Part shown: positions 53,109 to 63,900 of the stretch, in pieces | Layout: the number at the start of each line of letters is the position of its first letter | How positions within the stretch are numbered: the stretch's first letter is position 1 | Assembly: GCA_020721805.1 (NCBI GenBank) | Contig: DYMB01000006.1 | Span: forward strand, 1 to 64,000 | Direction of reading: 5' to 3' | DNA: 64,000 nt | DNA from: Acetofilamentum sp. | GTDB taxonomy: Bacteria > Hydrothermota > 32-111 | Notes under the pieces: model-generated | The model's database searches: none | Told to the model about the DNA's origin: nothing | Seen by the model: only the letters and a program-made list of their open reading frames with translations | Translations under genes and position numbers: made by a program

Positions 53109-53836
53109 TGTTCAAGCACCTGTTTTATATTTTTTAAAAGTTGTTTTGCCTTTATCAGTATCAATCCAATTTTTACAATCTCTTCTGTAAATATTCCAAG
53201 TATGTATCCATTACCTTTAAAAAGATATATTCTCACCTTGCCAATTTCTATAAATATTCTATCTATGGGTCCAAGATCTGTTTTCCCTATAGAATCTTCA
53301 CAGACCAGAAAAATTGTAGAGAATAAGGCTGAGGTTATTTCAGGATCAAGATTCTCAATCATCTTCGATTTGACAACAAGTCCAGATTCTTCAATTATGA
53401 TACTTCCCAAAACACCGTTTACTTTATTGATCTCACCAAGTGATCTATCGAGTAAACTTTCAGTTTCATTTGCTGTTATAATATTTTCTTTTTCGATTTT
53501 TTCCATCACCTCAAGATTTACAGATGAAATGGTTTCTTCCTTTTTTTCTGGTTTATTTTCTTCCAATTTCTTCACAGGCTCAACGAAAGACTTTATCTGT
53601 TGATCATCTGGATATTCATTTAATAGTTCGTTCAGAACATTCAAAGCTGTTGGATCGTTTAACCCCTTTAAAGATTTGTAAAGAAGAATTTTTGCATCCT
53701 TTATATCTGGAAATTCAGAAAGAATCATTTTGCAGTATGTTATCGCTTCATTGTATGCTTTATTCTTGTAAAGATCCTCAGCGATCATTATAAAAACGGA
53801 AAGACTCTCCCTATCAACTTTCATCCCCTCATTCAA
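53105..53836 (-). CDS. TPR plus roadblock/LC7 protein
   Basis: The N-terminal 90 residues hold two TPR-like repeats (YNEAITYCKMILSEFPDIKD, ALNVLNELLNEYPDDQQIKS). A Lys/Glu linker follows, and residues 135-243 form a roadblock domain (VNGVLGSIIIEESGLVVKSK, ITSALFSTIFLVCEDSIGK, FIEIGKVRIYLFKGNGYILG). Overlaps with both neighbours point to coupled translation. Confidence 0.7.
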   Translation of the reverse strand: MNEGMKVDRESLSVFIMIAEDLYKNKAYNEAITYCKMILSEFPDIKDAKILLYKSLKGLNDPTALNVLNELLNEYPDDQQIKSFVEPVKKLEENKPEKKEETISSVNLEVMEKIEKENIITANETESLLDRSLGEINKVNGVLGSIIIEESGLVVKSKMIENLDPEITSALFSTIFLVCEDSIGKTDLGPIDRIFIEIGKVRIYLFKGNGYILGIFTEEIVKIGLILIKAKQLLKNIKQVLEQ

Positions 53837-54938
53837 ATTTACCTCCTAAAAATTCTTCAAAAAGTTTTTGACTTTCCTTCAAATGATCTATGAGTTTTTC
53901 AATCTTACTCTGCTTTTCTGGAGTTTTAAGAAGATCGTAAAGAGATATCAACTCTTCTATACTCTTTTCTAACATTCCTCTTTTGAAATAAGCAAAAGAG
54001 TTATACTTTTTTATAAAAGGATCATCCATCTGTTCTTTTTTTACAAGTGAAGCGTAATCGTTAACCTTTTCAAACTGGCCTGTAGCAAAAAAAGAGTATA
54101 TTATCATTCTATAAGCATCGATATTTTTTGGATCAATTTTTAAATAGTTTTTTAGTTCTAAAATCGATTTGTCGTAAAGTCCATCATCAAAATAATGCTT
54201 TGCAACATCAAAAGAATTTTTATCGGATTCAATATGCGATGTTTCAACAACAACGATTCCAAGGGTTATCATTCCATAAATCAATTTTGCGATTTCAAAT
54301 TCATCCCCATACCTTTCAGCAATATCTTTAATACTGTTTTTTCCATTTATCATAGAAAAAATTTCCCATTCTTTGGGTTTCAAATCCAGAAGATCCATCT
54401 TATCAGGATTATCAGAGATTTTTGGCACCACAGATGAATTGGGAATCTTGGAAGATAATCTTGACCATTCGTCTATCCTTCTGGAACCTTCCATTATCAG
54501 GGATTCAGTTTTTATTCTAAACTTTATTAAATTATCAAGTAATATACTGGTTTCCTCAAATTTGAAATAACCATCTTTCCATTCGAAAAGTTTAAAAATA
54601 GTATCTTCGATTCTTAACTGCAAGAATTTTCTTAACTCGTTTTCACTCATAATTTTCATCTTTACTACCTCTCTTGCAAACTCCAGATCATCGTTAGGTA
54701 TCCTGTTTAAGATTTTCTCTTCATAAAATTCCTTTGTTATTTTTCCCGCTTTGATCAAAAGCAAAGGTAGATTGATTCCCTCAACATTAGCATAGACAAC
54801 GTTTCCCTTTTCAAAAAAAACATTTGCTTTTTGATCATTAACAGATTTAATCCTCAGAATACCACTCTTCTGGTTGAAAGAGAGTATTTGAAAGAGATCT
54901 ATCAGGTTGAGTTCGCTTATCGGTCCTTCTATAGCCAA
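53829..54938 (-). CDS. PATAN (DUF4388) protein with TPR tail
   Basis: Residues 1-115 are a PATAN domain (GPISELNLIDLFQILSFNQ, SGILRIKS, VFFEKGNVVYANVEG), with a continuation to about 160 (LFEWKDGYFKFEE). The middle has a winged-helix-like block (KEWEIFSMINGKNSIKDIAE), and the C-terminal 130 residues are TPR-like (YDKSILELKNYLKIDPKN). PATAN proteins interact with CheY-type regulators in cyanobacterial phototaxis. Here the gene is in the same operon as cheY. Confidence 0.72.
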   Translation of the reverse strand: MAIEGPISELNLIDLFQILSFNQKSGILRIKSVNDQKANVFFEKGNVVYANVEGINLPLLLIKAGKITKEFYEEKILNRIPNDDLEFAREVVKMKIMSENELRKFLQLRIEDTIFKLFEWKDGYFKFEETSILLDNLIKFRIKTESLIMEGSRRIDEWSRLSSKIPNSSVVPKISDNPDKMDLLDLKPKEWEIFSMINGKNSIKDIAERYGDEFEIAKLIYGMITLGIVVVETSHIESDKNSFDVAKHYFDDGLYDKSILELKNYLKIDPKNIDAYRMIIYSFFATGQFEKVNDYASLVKKEQMDDPFIKKYNSFAYFKRGMLEKSIEELISLYDLLKTPEKQSKIEKLIDHLKESQKLFEEFLGGKFE

Positions 54939-54946
54939 TTTGACTC

Positions 54947-57655
54947 CTATTCAAATATCGATATCCAATTTCTTGCTGCCTCTATCGCTTTCTGACTTTT
55001 GATAGCGAATTCAGAACCGGGAGCATTTTTTGTGACACTGTTCCATCTTTCAATCGCTTCCTTTATATAACCTTCTTTGGCTATAAGTTTAGCATAATTA
55101 AAATTCGCTTCAGCATTATTGTTATCGAGTTTTAGAATATTTTGATACGCATCCTTTGCCACTTCAAAATTATCGATTTCCTGACATATAGCCCCTATCT
55201 TTAAAAACGCTTTTATGTTTGCAGGATCTATCTGAACTATTCTTGTGTAAATTTGAATCGTTTTGTCAAAATCTTCATCAAGTTCATATAACATACCAAG
55301 TTCCCAGAGATAATCTAAGTTATTATAATCTTTGCTGACAAGAGATTCCAGTATCTTTATCGATTCATCATAAATTTTCATTTTTCTTAAAAGATTTGCC
55401 TTTTTAAACAGGATTTCAAAATTCTCAGGGAAGATCTTCAGTATACGGTCATAGATTTCAAGAACATCTTTATCCCTGTTCTGAGAAAAATATATTTCTG
55501 CAAGATTTGAAAGAGCATCAACATTTTCTGGTTCCTTTATAAGGATATCTCCAATTATTTTGATCGCATCATCAAGTTTATTGTTCTTCCATAAAAGCAT
55601 GGCATAGAGGTTCATAATTTCAGTTGGAGAATTATCTTTTTGAATTATTTTGGATAAATATTCAAGAGGTTCATTGTAAACACCTTTACCGTATAATAAT
55701 TTTGAAAGTTTGAAGACCGCACTTCTATTTAAAGGTGAAATGTTAACGATCTTTTTATAATACTCTTCAGCCTCACCATAAATATTTTTAATATTGTAAA
55801 CATCCGCGATCAATTCAAGCATTTCAATATCATTTTCATCTTTTCTCACCACTTCCAGTGCTAACTGTAAAGCTGCGTCGTATTCACTTTTATCAAAAGA
55901 TTCCTTCGCTTTTTTTCTCTTATCATCAATTACATCTATCTCTTTTAATTTATCATCCTCTTTTTCAAAAGTATCCTCAGTTTCCTCTTCAAAAACAGCT
56001 GTAAAAATATCTGCACTTTTTTGTTCATCCATCAAAAATCCTTCAAGCTGCTCAGAAGATGTTACCTGATAATCCTTGGACAATGTTCCACTTATAAGGA
56101 CATCAACCTTATCGGCATAGTAATCGAGTCCAAGTTTATATCTCGTTTCAACATAATATGGATTCAACTTTAAAGCCTCTTTGGTATACTTTAAAGCCTC
56201 TTCGTACTTTCCAATTTTAGATAATGTAAATGCAAGATTATAATATGCTTCAGCAAATTTTTCATCATATTGAATCGCTTTTTCGAAAACTTTTATGGCA
56301 TCCTCATATTTACCATTTTCTCTATAAATTATTCCGAGATAGTTATAGGTGAGAGGATAATCTCCCTTTACCTCCAGAACCCTATCTATAAATTTTTTTG
56401 CCTGTTCAAAATTTTTTCTCTCGATGTTTAAAATCGAAAGGTTGATAAGAGCATCAACATAGTCATCTCTGATCTCGAGAGATTTTAAAAACAACTTTTC
56501 ACCTTCATCATTCTTGTTGAGATGCACCATCGCTATACCGATATTGTTGTATGCCATAACATACATCGGATCAATTTTGATGGACTGATTGTAACATTCA
56601 ACAGCCTTACTCAATTCTCCTTTTCTGTGAAAGGCTATACCCATATCGTTATAAGCCTTTGCGGCAAACGATTCATCTTTTAACGCGAGTTTGTATTCAT
56701 CTATCGCTTTATCATTTTCTCCAAGAAGAAGATATATCTCTCCAATCTGTATATGAATTATGGATCTTTCAGGTTCAACTGATTCGGCTTTTCTGAATTC
56801 CTTTAAAGCTTCGTTGAATAATCCTTTATTTCTGAAACCTATACCCAGAGTAAAATAGGTCAAAAAACTGTTTGGCTGGAACGAAACATTAGACTCCTCG
56901 TTGAGAAAAGATTGATACGCTCCCTGTTGGTAAAATTCTATCCCGAGATTAGCCTGCGTTTTTCCATATGCTGGATTGAGTTTTATAGCCTTTTTCGTCT
57001 CTTTTATCGCATCATCGAAAAGCCCTTTTTCACCATAAACAAAACCTAAAAGAAAATGCGCTTCGGCAAGGTTTACATCAAGTTCAAGTGCCTTCTGGAA
57101 CTCTTTTATCGCTGAATCAAGTATTCCCTTATTGTAATAAACTTCTCCAAGCATTGAATGTATCTGAGCAGATTCGGGTTGAAACTTTAAAGATTTTCTG
57201 TATTCCTCTATAGAATCATCATACATCCCTAAAGATTTATATATTTTGGCAAGATTCAATCTTGCATCGATAAAGGATGGATTCCCCTTTAAAATCTTTT
57301 TGTATTCAGCGATAGCATCAAGTGATTTACCCATATTGTTCAAAGCTTCCGCTAATTTGAATCTTGTATTCAAATCTTCTTGATCGTTTTCTAAAATATT
57401 TCTATATTCATATATTTTTTTGTCATACATTCCGGTTTCACGGTATATAAGTTCAAGGTTGTTTTTTGCAAGAGTAAATCTTGGATCTATTGATAAAGCC
57501 TTTTCTAACTCTTCTATGGCTTCATCGTAGAGTCCTTTATTGTAGTAAACAACGGCAAGATTGTTATGTGCTCCAGCATCTTTAGGATCTATTCTCTGTG
57601 CCAGTGATTTTAAAACCTTTTTCTCCGCTTCAGAAATCTGGATCTGTTTTTTCAT
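54947..57655 (-). CDS. long TPR-repeat protein
   Basis: 902 residues made of about 22 tetratricopeptide repeats (for example YDEAIEELEKALSIDPRFTL, LSKAVECYNQSIKIDPMYVM, YEDAIKVFEKAIQYDEKFAE) with an acidic break near residues 530-600. There is no signal peptide or membrane segment, so it should be a cytoplasmic scaffold. It lies five bases after cheC and eight before the PATAN gene and could hold signalling proteins together. Confidence 0.85.
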   Translation of the reverse strand: MKKQIQISEAEKKVLKSLAQRIDPKDAGAHNNLAVVYYNKGLYDEAIEELEKALSIDPRFTLAKNNLELIYRETGMYDKKIYEYRNILENDQEDLNTRFKLAEALNNMGKSLDAIAEYKKILKGNPSFIDARLNLAKIYKSLGMYDDSIEEYRKSLKFQPESAQIHSMLGEVYYNKGILDSAIKEFQKALELDVNLAEAHFLLGFVYGEKGLFDDAIKETKKAIKLNPAYGKTQANLGIEFYQQGAYQSFLNEESNVSFQPNSFLTYFTLGIGFRNKGLFNEALKEFRKAESVEPERSIIHIQIGEIYLLLGENDKAIDEYKLALKDESFAAKAYNDMGIAFHRKGELSKAVECYNQSIKIDPMYVMAYNNIGIAMVHLNKNDEGEKLFLKSLEIRDDYVDALINLSILNIERKNFEQAKKFIDRVLEVKGDYPLTYNYLGIIYRENGKYEDAIKVFEKAIQYDEKFAEAYYNLAFTLSKIGKYEEALKYTKEALKLNPYYVETRYKLGLDYYADKVDVLISGTLSKDYQVTSSEQLEGFLMDEQKSADIFTAVFEEETEDTFEKEDDKLKEIDVIDDKRKKAKESFDKSEYDAALQLALEVVRKDENDIEMLELIADVYNIKNIYGEAEEYYKKIVNISPLNRSAVFKLSKLLYGKGVYNEPLEYLSKIIQKDNSPTEIMNLYAMLLWKNNKLDDAIKIIGDILIKEPENVDALSNLAEIYFSQNRDKDVLEIYDRILKIFPENFEILFKKANLLRKMKIYDESIKILESLVSKDYNNLDYLWELGMLYELDEDFDKTIQIYTRIVQIDPANIKAFLKIGAICQEIDNFEVAKDAYQNILKLDNNNAEANFNYAKLIAKEGYIKEAIERWNSVTKNAPGSEFAIKSQKAIEAARNWISIFE

Positions 57656-57660
57656 TTATC

Positions 57661-58278
57661 CTACCTGTTTAAAAAATCAAGAAGTTTTTTTAAAGATATC
57701 GGATCGGGTAAAAGTATAAGGTATCCTTTTAAAGGTTGTGGTTCATCTTCAAAGGTAAACTCTGTTTCAACACAGAAAACTATATCTTTGTTTGCGCTAA
57801 AATCTATATAGGCAGAAGTTACAACAGCGGAACCTATATCTATGACAAGGTTTGGAACAGAAGGTAGAATAAGCATGTTGAGAAAATCACTCATCGCTGT
57901 AAGGTATGAACCTACAACTATATTGGCAACCTCCTTTATTGCGGATTGCTCTATTTCACTCAATACCGTAGTGGTTCCAACAGGTTTCCCCATAACCATA
58001 TCGACAAGAAGCATGGATTCATCTCTTGGAAAAAGAAGTAATGTCCTTCCAGTAAGATCTCCAAGAAATTTCACAAGTACACCGGTTACGATTTCATCCT
58101 GATTGTCGATTATTCTATAAATTTCCTCAGAGGAAATTAAATGAACTTTTGGAACAGATACCATAACTCTTTTGTTAACCAACTGGGAGAGAACTGTCGC
58201 TGCATGACCACCACCAATGTTTGATATTTCTTTGATACCATCGAGGTGAAAATCTTTCAGGTTCTTATAATCTATCAT
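57661..58278 (-). CDS. cheC: CheC-type CheY-P phosphatase
   Basis: 205 residues with the two CheC active-site helices: EISNIGGGHAATVLSQLVNK near the start and EIEQSAIKEVANIVVGSYL in the middle, both with the E-N pair needed for phosphatase action. CheC removes phosphate from CheY and is usually stimulated by CheD, which is not in the window. It starts three bases after cheA ends. Confidence 0.88.
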   Translation of the reverse strand: MIDYKNLKDFHLDGIKEISNIGGGHAATVLSQLVNKRVMVSVPKVHLISSEEIYRIIDNQDEIVTGVLVKFLGDLTGRTLLLFPRDESMLLVDMVMGKPVGTTTVLSEIEQSAIKEVANIVVGSYLTAMSDFLNMLILPSVPNLVIDIGSAVVTSAYIDFSANKDIVFCVETEFTFEDEPQPLKGYLILLPDPISLKKLLDFLNR

Positions 58279-58281
58279 AAA

Positions 58282-60144
58282 TTACCCCACTTTTGAAATC
58301 GTTACGATCCCTGGAACATCCACAATAAAAGAAGGCATCCCATTATTTAAAATTGTTACACCTGCCAGCCCAGGTATTCCAGCAAGCATTCCCTTTAAAG
58401 GTTTTACAACGACTTCCGATTGTTCAACAAAATTTTCTACCAGTATTCCATACAGGGATTCATCAACTTCAACCAGAACTATTTGAAAATTCTCTTTTTC
58501 TCTATTATATTCGCTTTTGAAAATATCCGCAAGTCGTATCAATGGGACTATACCTTCTCTGAGAATAAATACTTCTTTCCCCATTATTGTATAAATTTCA
58601 TCCATATTTATTCTAATGGTTTCAACTATATGTGTCAAAGGTATTATGTATACCTCCGAGCCTACATTTACAAGCAAAGCTTTTATTATCGCGAGTGTTA
58701 AAGGAACTTTTAAAATAAATGTGGTTCCTCTACCCGTCTGCGAAGAGATCTCAAGTGTCCCACCTATATGTTTTAAAACATTATAGACCGCATCAACACC
58801 AACACCCCTTCCTGATATATCTGTGACCTCCTCCTTGGTTGAAAATCCACTATTTAAGATAAGGGAGAATACCTCATGATCACTCATCCTTGTAGATTCA
58901 TCCTCGGAAATCAAATTTAAAGATATCGCTTTTGAAATGATCTTGTTTTTGTCCAATCCCTTTCCATCATCTGAAACAATAATTAAAACTCCATTCTTTA
59001 CCCTTTTCGTCTCAAGCAAGATATAACCTTCTGGAGATTTTTTATTTTTTATTCTTTCATCGGGTGTTTCAATACCGTGATCCACAGCATTTTTTAAAAG
59101 ATGAAGTAATGGATCCGCAAGAGCGTTCAGTATGGCTCTATCAAGTTCTATATCACTTCCTTTTATTTCAAATTTTATTTTTTTGTTTAATCTGTTTGAA
59201 AGATCCCTCATAAATCTTGGATATCTATCAAAAACCTGTCCTACAGGGACCATTCTGATTTTCATTATTTCATCCTGTATAGCTGAAATTGTTTTTGATG
59301 CCGAATTCAGAGAATTTATCAAATCTTCATTTTGAATAGAATAAGCTATCTGCTGTAATCTTCCTCTTTCTATAACAAGTTCTGCTATATAATTTTGAAG
59401 GTTATCGAGTCTTTCAAGTGATACCTTAATATCCTTTTTTTCAATAACCACATCGTTATCACTCTTTGCCTCATCTTTAACAACAACATCTTTTATTTCT
59501 GGAATACTTTTTATATCATCTATTAAAGGTGCAATTTCTTTTACATTTTTGATGTTTATATTAATCTCGTTACCGAATTTTTCTTTCATTATAGAATCGA
59601 AATCAGGTTCGGTATTTATAAAAATATTTTTATCCTGTAGACTTTTTATAACCACATAGGCTCTTGCCGATTTTAAAACCACATCATCAGCAAAGATTAC
59701 TTTTAAAGTTATATTTTTTTCATTCTCTTTTTTTTCTTCAACTTTTTCGGTTTCTATTATTTTTTTAGATGTTTCAACACCCGTTTTGATCGATTCTATA
59801 ACCTTTAAAAAACTTTTTATTATGTTCTCATCGATTTCCCTTTTATTGACAAGAGAGGTTAGGTAATCGGTCCCCTTCAACAAAAGATCTATCAAATCAA
59901 CCGTTATGTTGAGTTTTGAATTCCTTATAAGATCCATAATATCTTCCATGGCATGGGAAATCTTTGTTATTGAAGAATAGCCCATAGAAGCAGCCATACC
60001 TTTAAGTGTATGCATACCTCTAAAAATTGAATTGATAGCTTCAGTATCGTTCATATCCTTCTCAAGTTTGAGAATTGAATTGGATATCTGCTCTAAATAA
60101 TCTTCCGCTTCACTTATGAACAATTCTTCATAATTTGAATTCAT
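58282..60144 (-). CDS. cheA: chemotaxis histidine kinase CheA
   Basis: All five regions are seen: P1 with phospho-His at residue 45 (RGMHTLKGMAASMGYSSI), a P2-like alpha/beta region (about 148-230), P3 dimerisation (LQNYIAELVIERGRL), P4 kinase with N-box HLLKNAVDHGIETPDER, G1 VSDDGKGLD and G2 GRGVGVDAVYNVL, and P5 CheW-like (LLVNVGSEVYIIPLTHIVET). 620 residues. It phosphorylates the CheY encoded six bases upstream. Confidence 0.95.
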   Translation of the reverse strand: MNSNYEELFISEAEDYLEQISNSILKLEKDMNDTEAINSIFRGMHTLKGMAASMGYSSITKISHAMEDIMDLIRNSKLNITVDLIDLLLKGTDYLTSLVNKREIDENIIKSFLKVIESIKTGVETSKKIIETEKVEEKKENEKNITLKVIFADDVVLKSARAYVVIKSLQDKNIFINTEPDFDSIMKEKFGNEININIKNVKEIAPLIDDIKSIPEIKDVVVKDEAKSDNDVVIEKKDIKVSLERLDNLQNYIAELVIERGRLQQIAYSIQNEDLINSLNSASKTISAIQDEIMKIRMVPVGQVFDRYPRFMRDLSNRLNKKIKFEIKGSDIELDRAILNALADPLLHLLKNAVDHGIETPDERIKNKKSPEGYILLETKRVKNGVLIIVSDDGKGLDKNKIISKAISLNLISEDESTRMSDHEVFSLILNSGFSTKEEVTDISGRGVGVDAVYNVLKHIGGTLEISSQTGRGTTFILKVPLTLAIIKALLVNVGSEVYIIPLTHIVETIRINMDEIYTIMGKEVFILREGIVPLIRLADIFKSEYNREKENFQIVLVEVDESLYGILVENFVEQSEVVVKPLKGMLAGIPGLAGVTILNNGMPSFIVDVPGIVTISKVG

Positions 60145-60150
60145 AGTTTT

Positions 60151-60519
60151 CTATTTTAAATTCAAAACTCTATTAACGGATTCAAGCACCCTTGAAGGTT
60201 GAAAGGGTTTCACTACAAAGTCCTTCGCACCAGCCTGTATGGCTTCAACAACCAGTGATTGTTGTCCCATCGCTGATACCATTAAAATTTTAGCATTGGG
60301 AAACTCTTTTATGATCTCTCTTACGGCATCGATACCGGACATATCTGGCATTATGATATCCATGGTTACAAGATCGGGCTGTAACTCCCTGTACATCTGA
60401 ACCGCCTGTGTACCGCTTCCAGCTTCACCACAGATCTCAAATCCTTCCTTTTTTAAAATATCAGAGATCATTCTTCTCATAAAGATCGCATCATCAACAA
60501 TAAGCACCCTTGTAGCCAT
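60151..60519 (-). CDS. cheY: response regulator CheY
   Basis: A single receiver domain of 122 residues: acid pair D9/D10 (VLIVDDAIFMRRM), phospho-acceptor D54 (LVTMDIIMPDMSG), signalling Ser (MVSAMGQQ) and Lys (DFVVKPFQPSRV). With no flagellar switch genes near, its output target is more likely the PATAN proteins, or a pilus, than a flagellar motor. Confidence 0.93.
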   Translation of the reverse strand: MATRVLIVDDAIFMRRMISDILKKEGFEICGEAGSGTQAVQMYRELQPDLVTMDIIMPDMSGIDAVREIIKEFPNAKILMVSAMGQQSLVVEAIQAGAKDFVVKPFQPSRVLESVNRVLNLK

Positions 60520-60530
60520 ATCGATTCCTC

Positions 60531-60935
60531 CTAATTTTTATTTAGAATATTTTTAACATCAATAATTATTATCTCTCTTCCATCCTTTTGAATAAAACCC
60601 TTTATATAACCTTCTTCGATTTCCTCCATGTTGACAGATTCAACATTTATAATACCTTCTATCGAGTCTACAAGAAATCCATATTTTTCTTTGTTGTTCT
60701 CACATATGATTATATAATTTTCTTCAACTTTTTTGTTGATCCTTAATTTTTCTTTCAAAGAAACCAGAACAACAACCTCTCCTCTTAAATTTATAACTCC
60801 ATAAAGAAAATTCTCTGCATTTGGAATTCTCACCGCTGGTAGTTTTTCATAGATATCGATAATATCTGAAATATGTATACCATAAAACTTCTCTTCAATT
60901 TTAAAAGTGATAAACTGTTTATTTTCGTTTTTCAT
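60531..60935 (-). CDS. cheW: chemotaxis coupling protein CheW
   Basis: The ATG at 60935 (MKNENKQFITFKIEEKFYGI) has AAGGA seven bases upstream and gives a normal CheW of about 134 residues with AENFLYGVINLRGEVVVLVS and EKYGFLVDSIEGIINV. A longer frame to 60995 would add 20 atypical residues. It overlaps the end of the receptor gene by 17 bases and should bridge receptor and CheA. Confidence 0.92.
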   Translation of the reverse strand: MKNENKQFITFKIEEKFYGIHISDIIDIYEKLPAVRIPNAENFLYGVINLRGEVVVLVSLKEKLRINKKVEENYIIICENNKEKYGFLVDSIEGIINVESVNMEEIEEGYIKGFIQKDGREIIIIDVKNILNKN

Positions 60936-63900
60936 CCAATTCCTTCCAGCAATATTCAATGGGCAATTTATCCAAGGGATGGAGATAAAATCCATGAACT
61001 TTATTTAAAATTGCGGATTGTTTGTAATTATGTGTCAGGAAAACCCAGGGGGCATCATCCACTATCATTTCCTCTATTTTTTGATAGATACCGTTTCTCT
61101 CTTCATAGTTTGTGGTCATCCTTGCTTTTTCGATCAAAGAATCTATTGTTTTATTTGAATAGAAAGAATTGTTTCCACCATCTCCAAAACTATAAGTATG
61201 AAATAGAGGATAGAGGAAATTATCAGGTTCTCCAGTATCACCTGCCCAGCCCATCATAAAAATATCACATTTGCCAGAATGCATTCTTTCAAGAAGTTCC
61301 AACCATTTGAGAGGAATTATTTTAATTCTTATACCTATTTCCTTCCACATCGCTAAAAGTAATTCAGCCCTTTTTATAACAGTTTCGCTATCAGAGCAGA
61401 TCATTTCAAATTGATTTTTTATACCATCAGGATAACCCGATTTTATCATAAGTTCTCTTGCTTTTGCAGGATTGTAAGGATAACCTTCAAGCAATTTATT
61501 ATAACAGGGTAAAGATGGTGGAAAGATGCCTTTCGCTATTATTCCAAGTCCATACATAGTTTCATTTATATACCTTGTTTTATCCGTTGCATAGTTAATC
61601 GCCTTTCTGACATCTTTTATAAATGCCAGTTCATTTCTTCTTGACAGGTTGAATCCAACATATTGAACATCGAGTGAAGAAATGGTTAAAATATTTATAT
61701 CTATCCTGTTCGATTTTTTTAAAACTTCCAGGTCCTTTACATTGATCGAAGAGTAATCTATATCCCCTGATAAAAGATTTTTAAATTCCTCCTCTTCTTT
61801 TTTTAATTTTATTATGATACTCTCAACAAAAGGTTCACCCTCAAAATAATCTTTGTTGGATTCCATCTCTATCCTATCTTCCCAGATACCTTTTAAAACG
61901 AATGCACCACAACCGATACAATTAGATTTCATTTTTTCATCAGAAAATTTCACCATATCCTTTTTTAATATTGATAAAGGGAGAACGGCAAGGTTTGAAA
62001 GAAACGGAATATATGGATATTCAAGAATGAATTTTATAGTATGATCATCGATGATTTTTATCCCTTCAACATCCCTTACTCTTCTTTTCATATAATCTGT
62101 GGAACCTTTGATCATATTAACGAAAGAGGCGTTTGGAGTTAACAGAACATTTTTGATAGTTTCCGAAACATCTTCTGATGTAACAGGTGTGCCATCATGA
62201 AAATATGCGTTCTCTCTCAAAAAGAATATCCATTCGGTTGCATCAGAATTTATCTGCCAGGATTTTGCCAGAGCTGGTATAACACTAGTATCCTTTCCAA
62301 ATTTAACAAGACCACAATGTATATGTTGTAATATAGTATTACTCGTGGAATCCCCGACAAGAGCGGGATGCCAGTGAACCGGGAAATTGTTCATAATGAA
62401 TCTGAAAACATTTCTTTCGGTATTCCGTTTTGGAAGATATTTTTGTGAAAAAGTATCCATAATGCCGGAAACCATTTTTTCAGTATCCTCATTTTTCAAC
62501 AGATCGTCTTTAAACATCTTGTTCAACTCTTCAGCTTTGATCGTTATCTGTTGGAATTTTTTTATTATATCGGTATAAATTTTTACTATCTCATCTTTTA
62601 ATTTTTCCTGATTTGAAAGTGAGTTATAAATTTCTTTTAAAAGGGTTTTGTAATTTTCAGTGGATTTCTTTGTTTCGACAACAACAGAGTTACTCATCTC
62701 GATGGAAGAGATTATATCGTTTGATGATGATAATTCCCTTTCAGCTACTTTTACAACATTTTTTAAAAGTTCGTCCATATTCTTTACAATGTCGTTGATT
62801 TCAGAAGATGCCTCAGTTGTCCTTTTTATAAGATCTTTTGTTTGTAAAACTATCACTGAAAGATTGTTTTGAAATTTTGCATCCCTTGCAGCCTCAATAG
62901 CAGCATAAAGGGATAGAAGTTTTGTTTGTTCGGAAAGATCTTTTAATTCGGAACTCGTTTTTATTATTTCCTTAAGATTATCGGAAATCTGAGTAAAAAC
63001 AATTTTCAGGTTATTTATATATTCAAGAGTTTTTTCTATTTCATTTTTCATGTTGGTTATACTTGTTGAAAATTCGTTTACCGAACCTATCAGAAGGTTT
63101 AAATTATCTTCAATTTCACCAACATTTTTCATCATCAACTGTTCACTCTCTTCTATAGATTCGACTGCACCAAAATAATTTTTTATCACCTCTTCCTGTT
63201 GTAAATTACTTTGAATAAAATCATCTATTACACTCATCATGGAATCAACGATGTTTTTACTGTTTTCTAAAAAATATTTTATCTTTTTAAATATTTTGAT
63301 TTCTGTGAAAATAGCATGGTCTAAATCTTTTTTCTCATATATAAAATTCGAAAGGGGTTCAAGTTGGTCCATCAGATGGGAAAGAAAGATTTTAACATCG
63401 GATTGGGTTTTTAATATCGATAAAAGTTTTTCAGTATTCTGCAGGGAATGATCAATAATATACTGAATTTTTTTATTAAGATCACTGATCGAGGCTTTAT
63501 TCTTGTTCTGTATGTTGCTATACTCTTTCATCCTATCCGATTTATTAACGATATCAACAAGATTCATCTCAACATTCTTTAATCTAAAATTCAAAAGATC
63601 AACATTTTTTGTTAAACTGTCTATTTTAAAATTTATTTCATCTATCATCTCAACAACTTTTTCATTTTTCTGTTGAACACCCTTTATGTTTTCAGGTATC
63701 ATCTTTGTAAGTTTAAAAGTCTTGTTTGCCAGAAGAAGCATTCTATCAGCAATAACCTCAAATCCCTTACCATTTTCACCAGCATGGTATGCTTTGATTC
63801 CAGCATTTCTGGCGGCAGATTCTGTCATCTGGGCTATGTCGATAATTATCCCTGTTATCTGATCTATATGTTTTGAATATTCGTTTAAAGGCTTTACATT

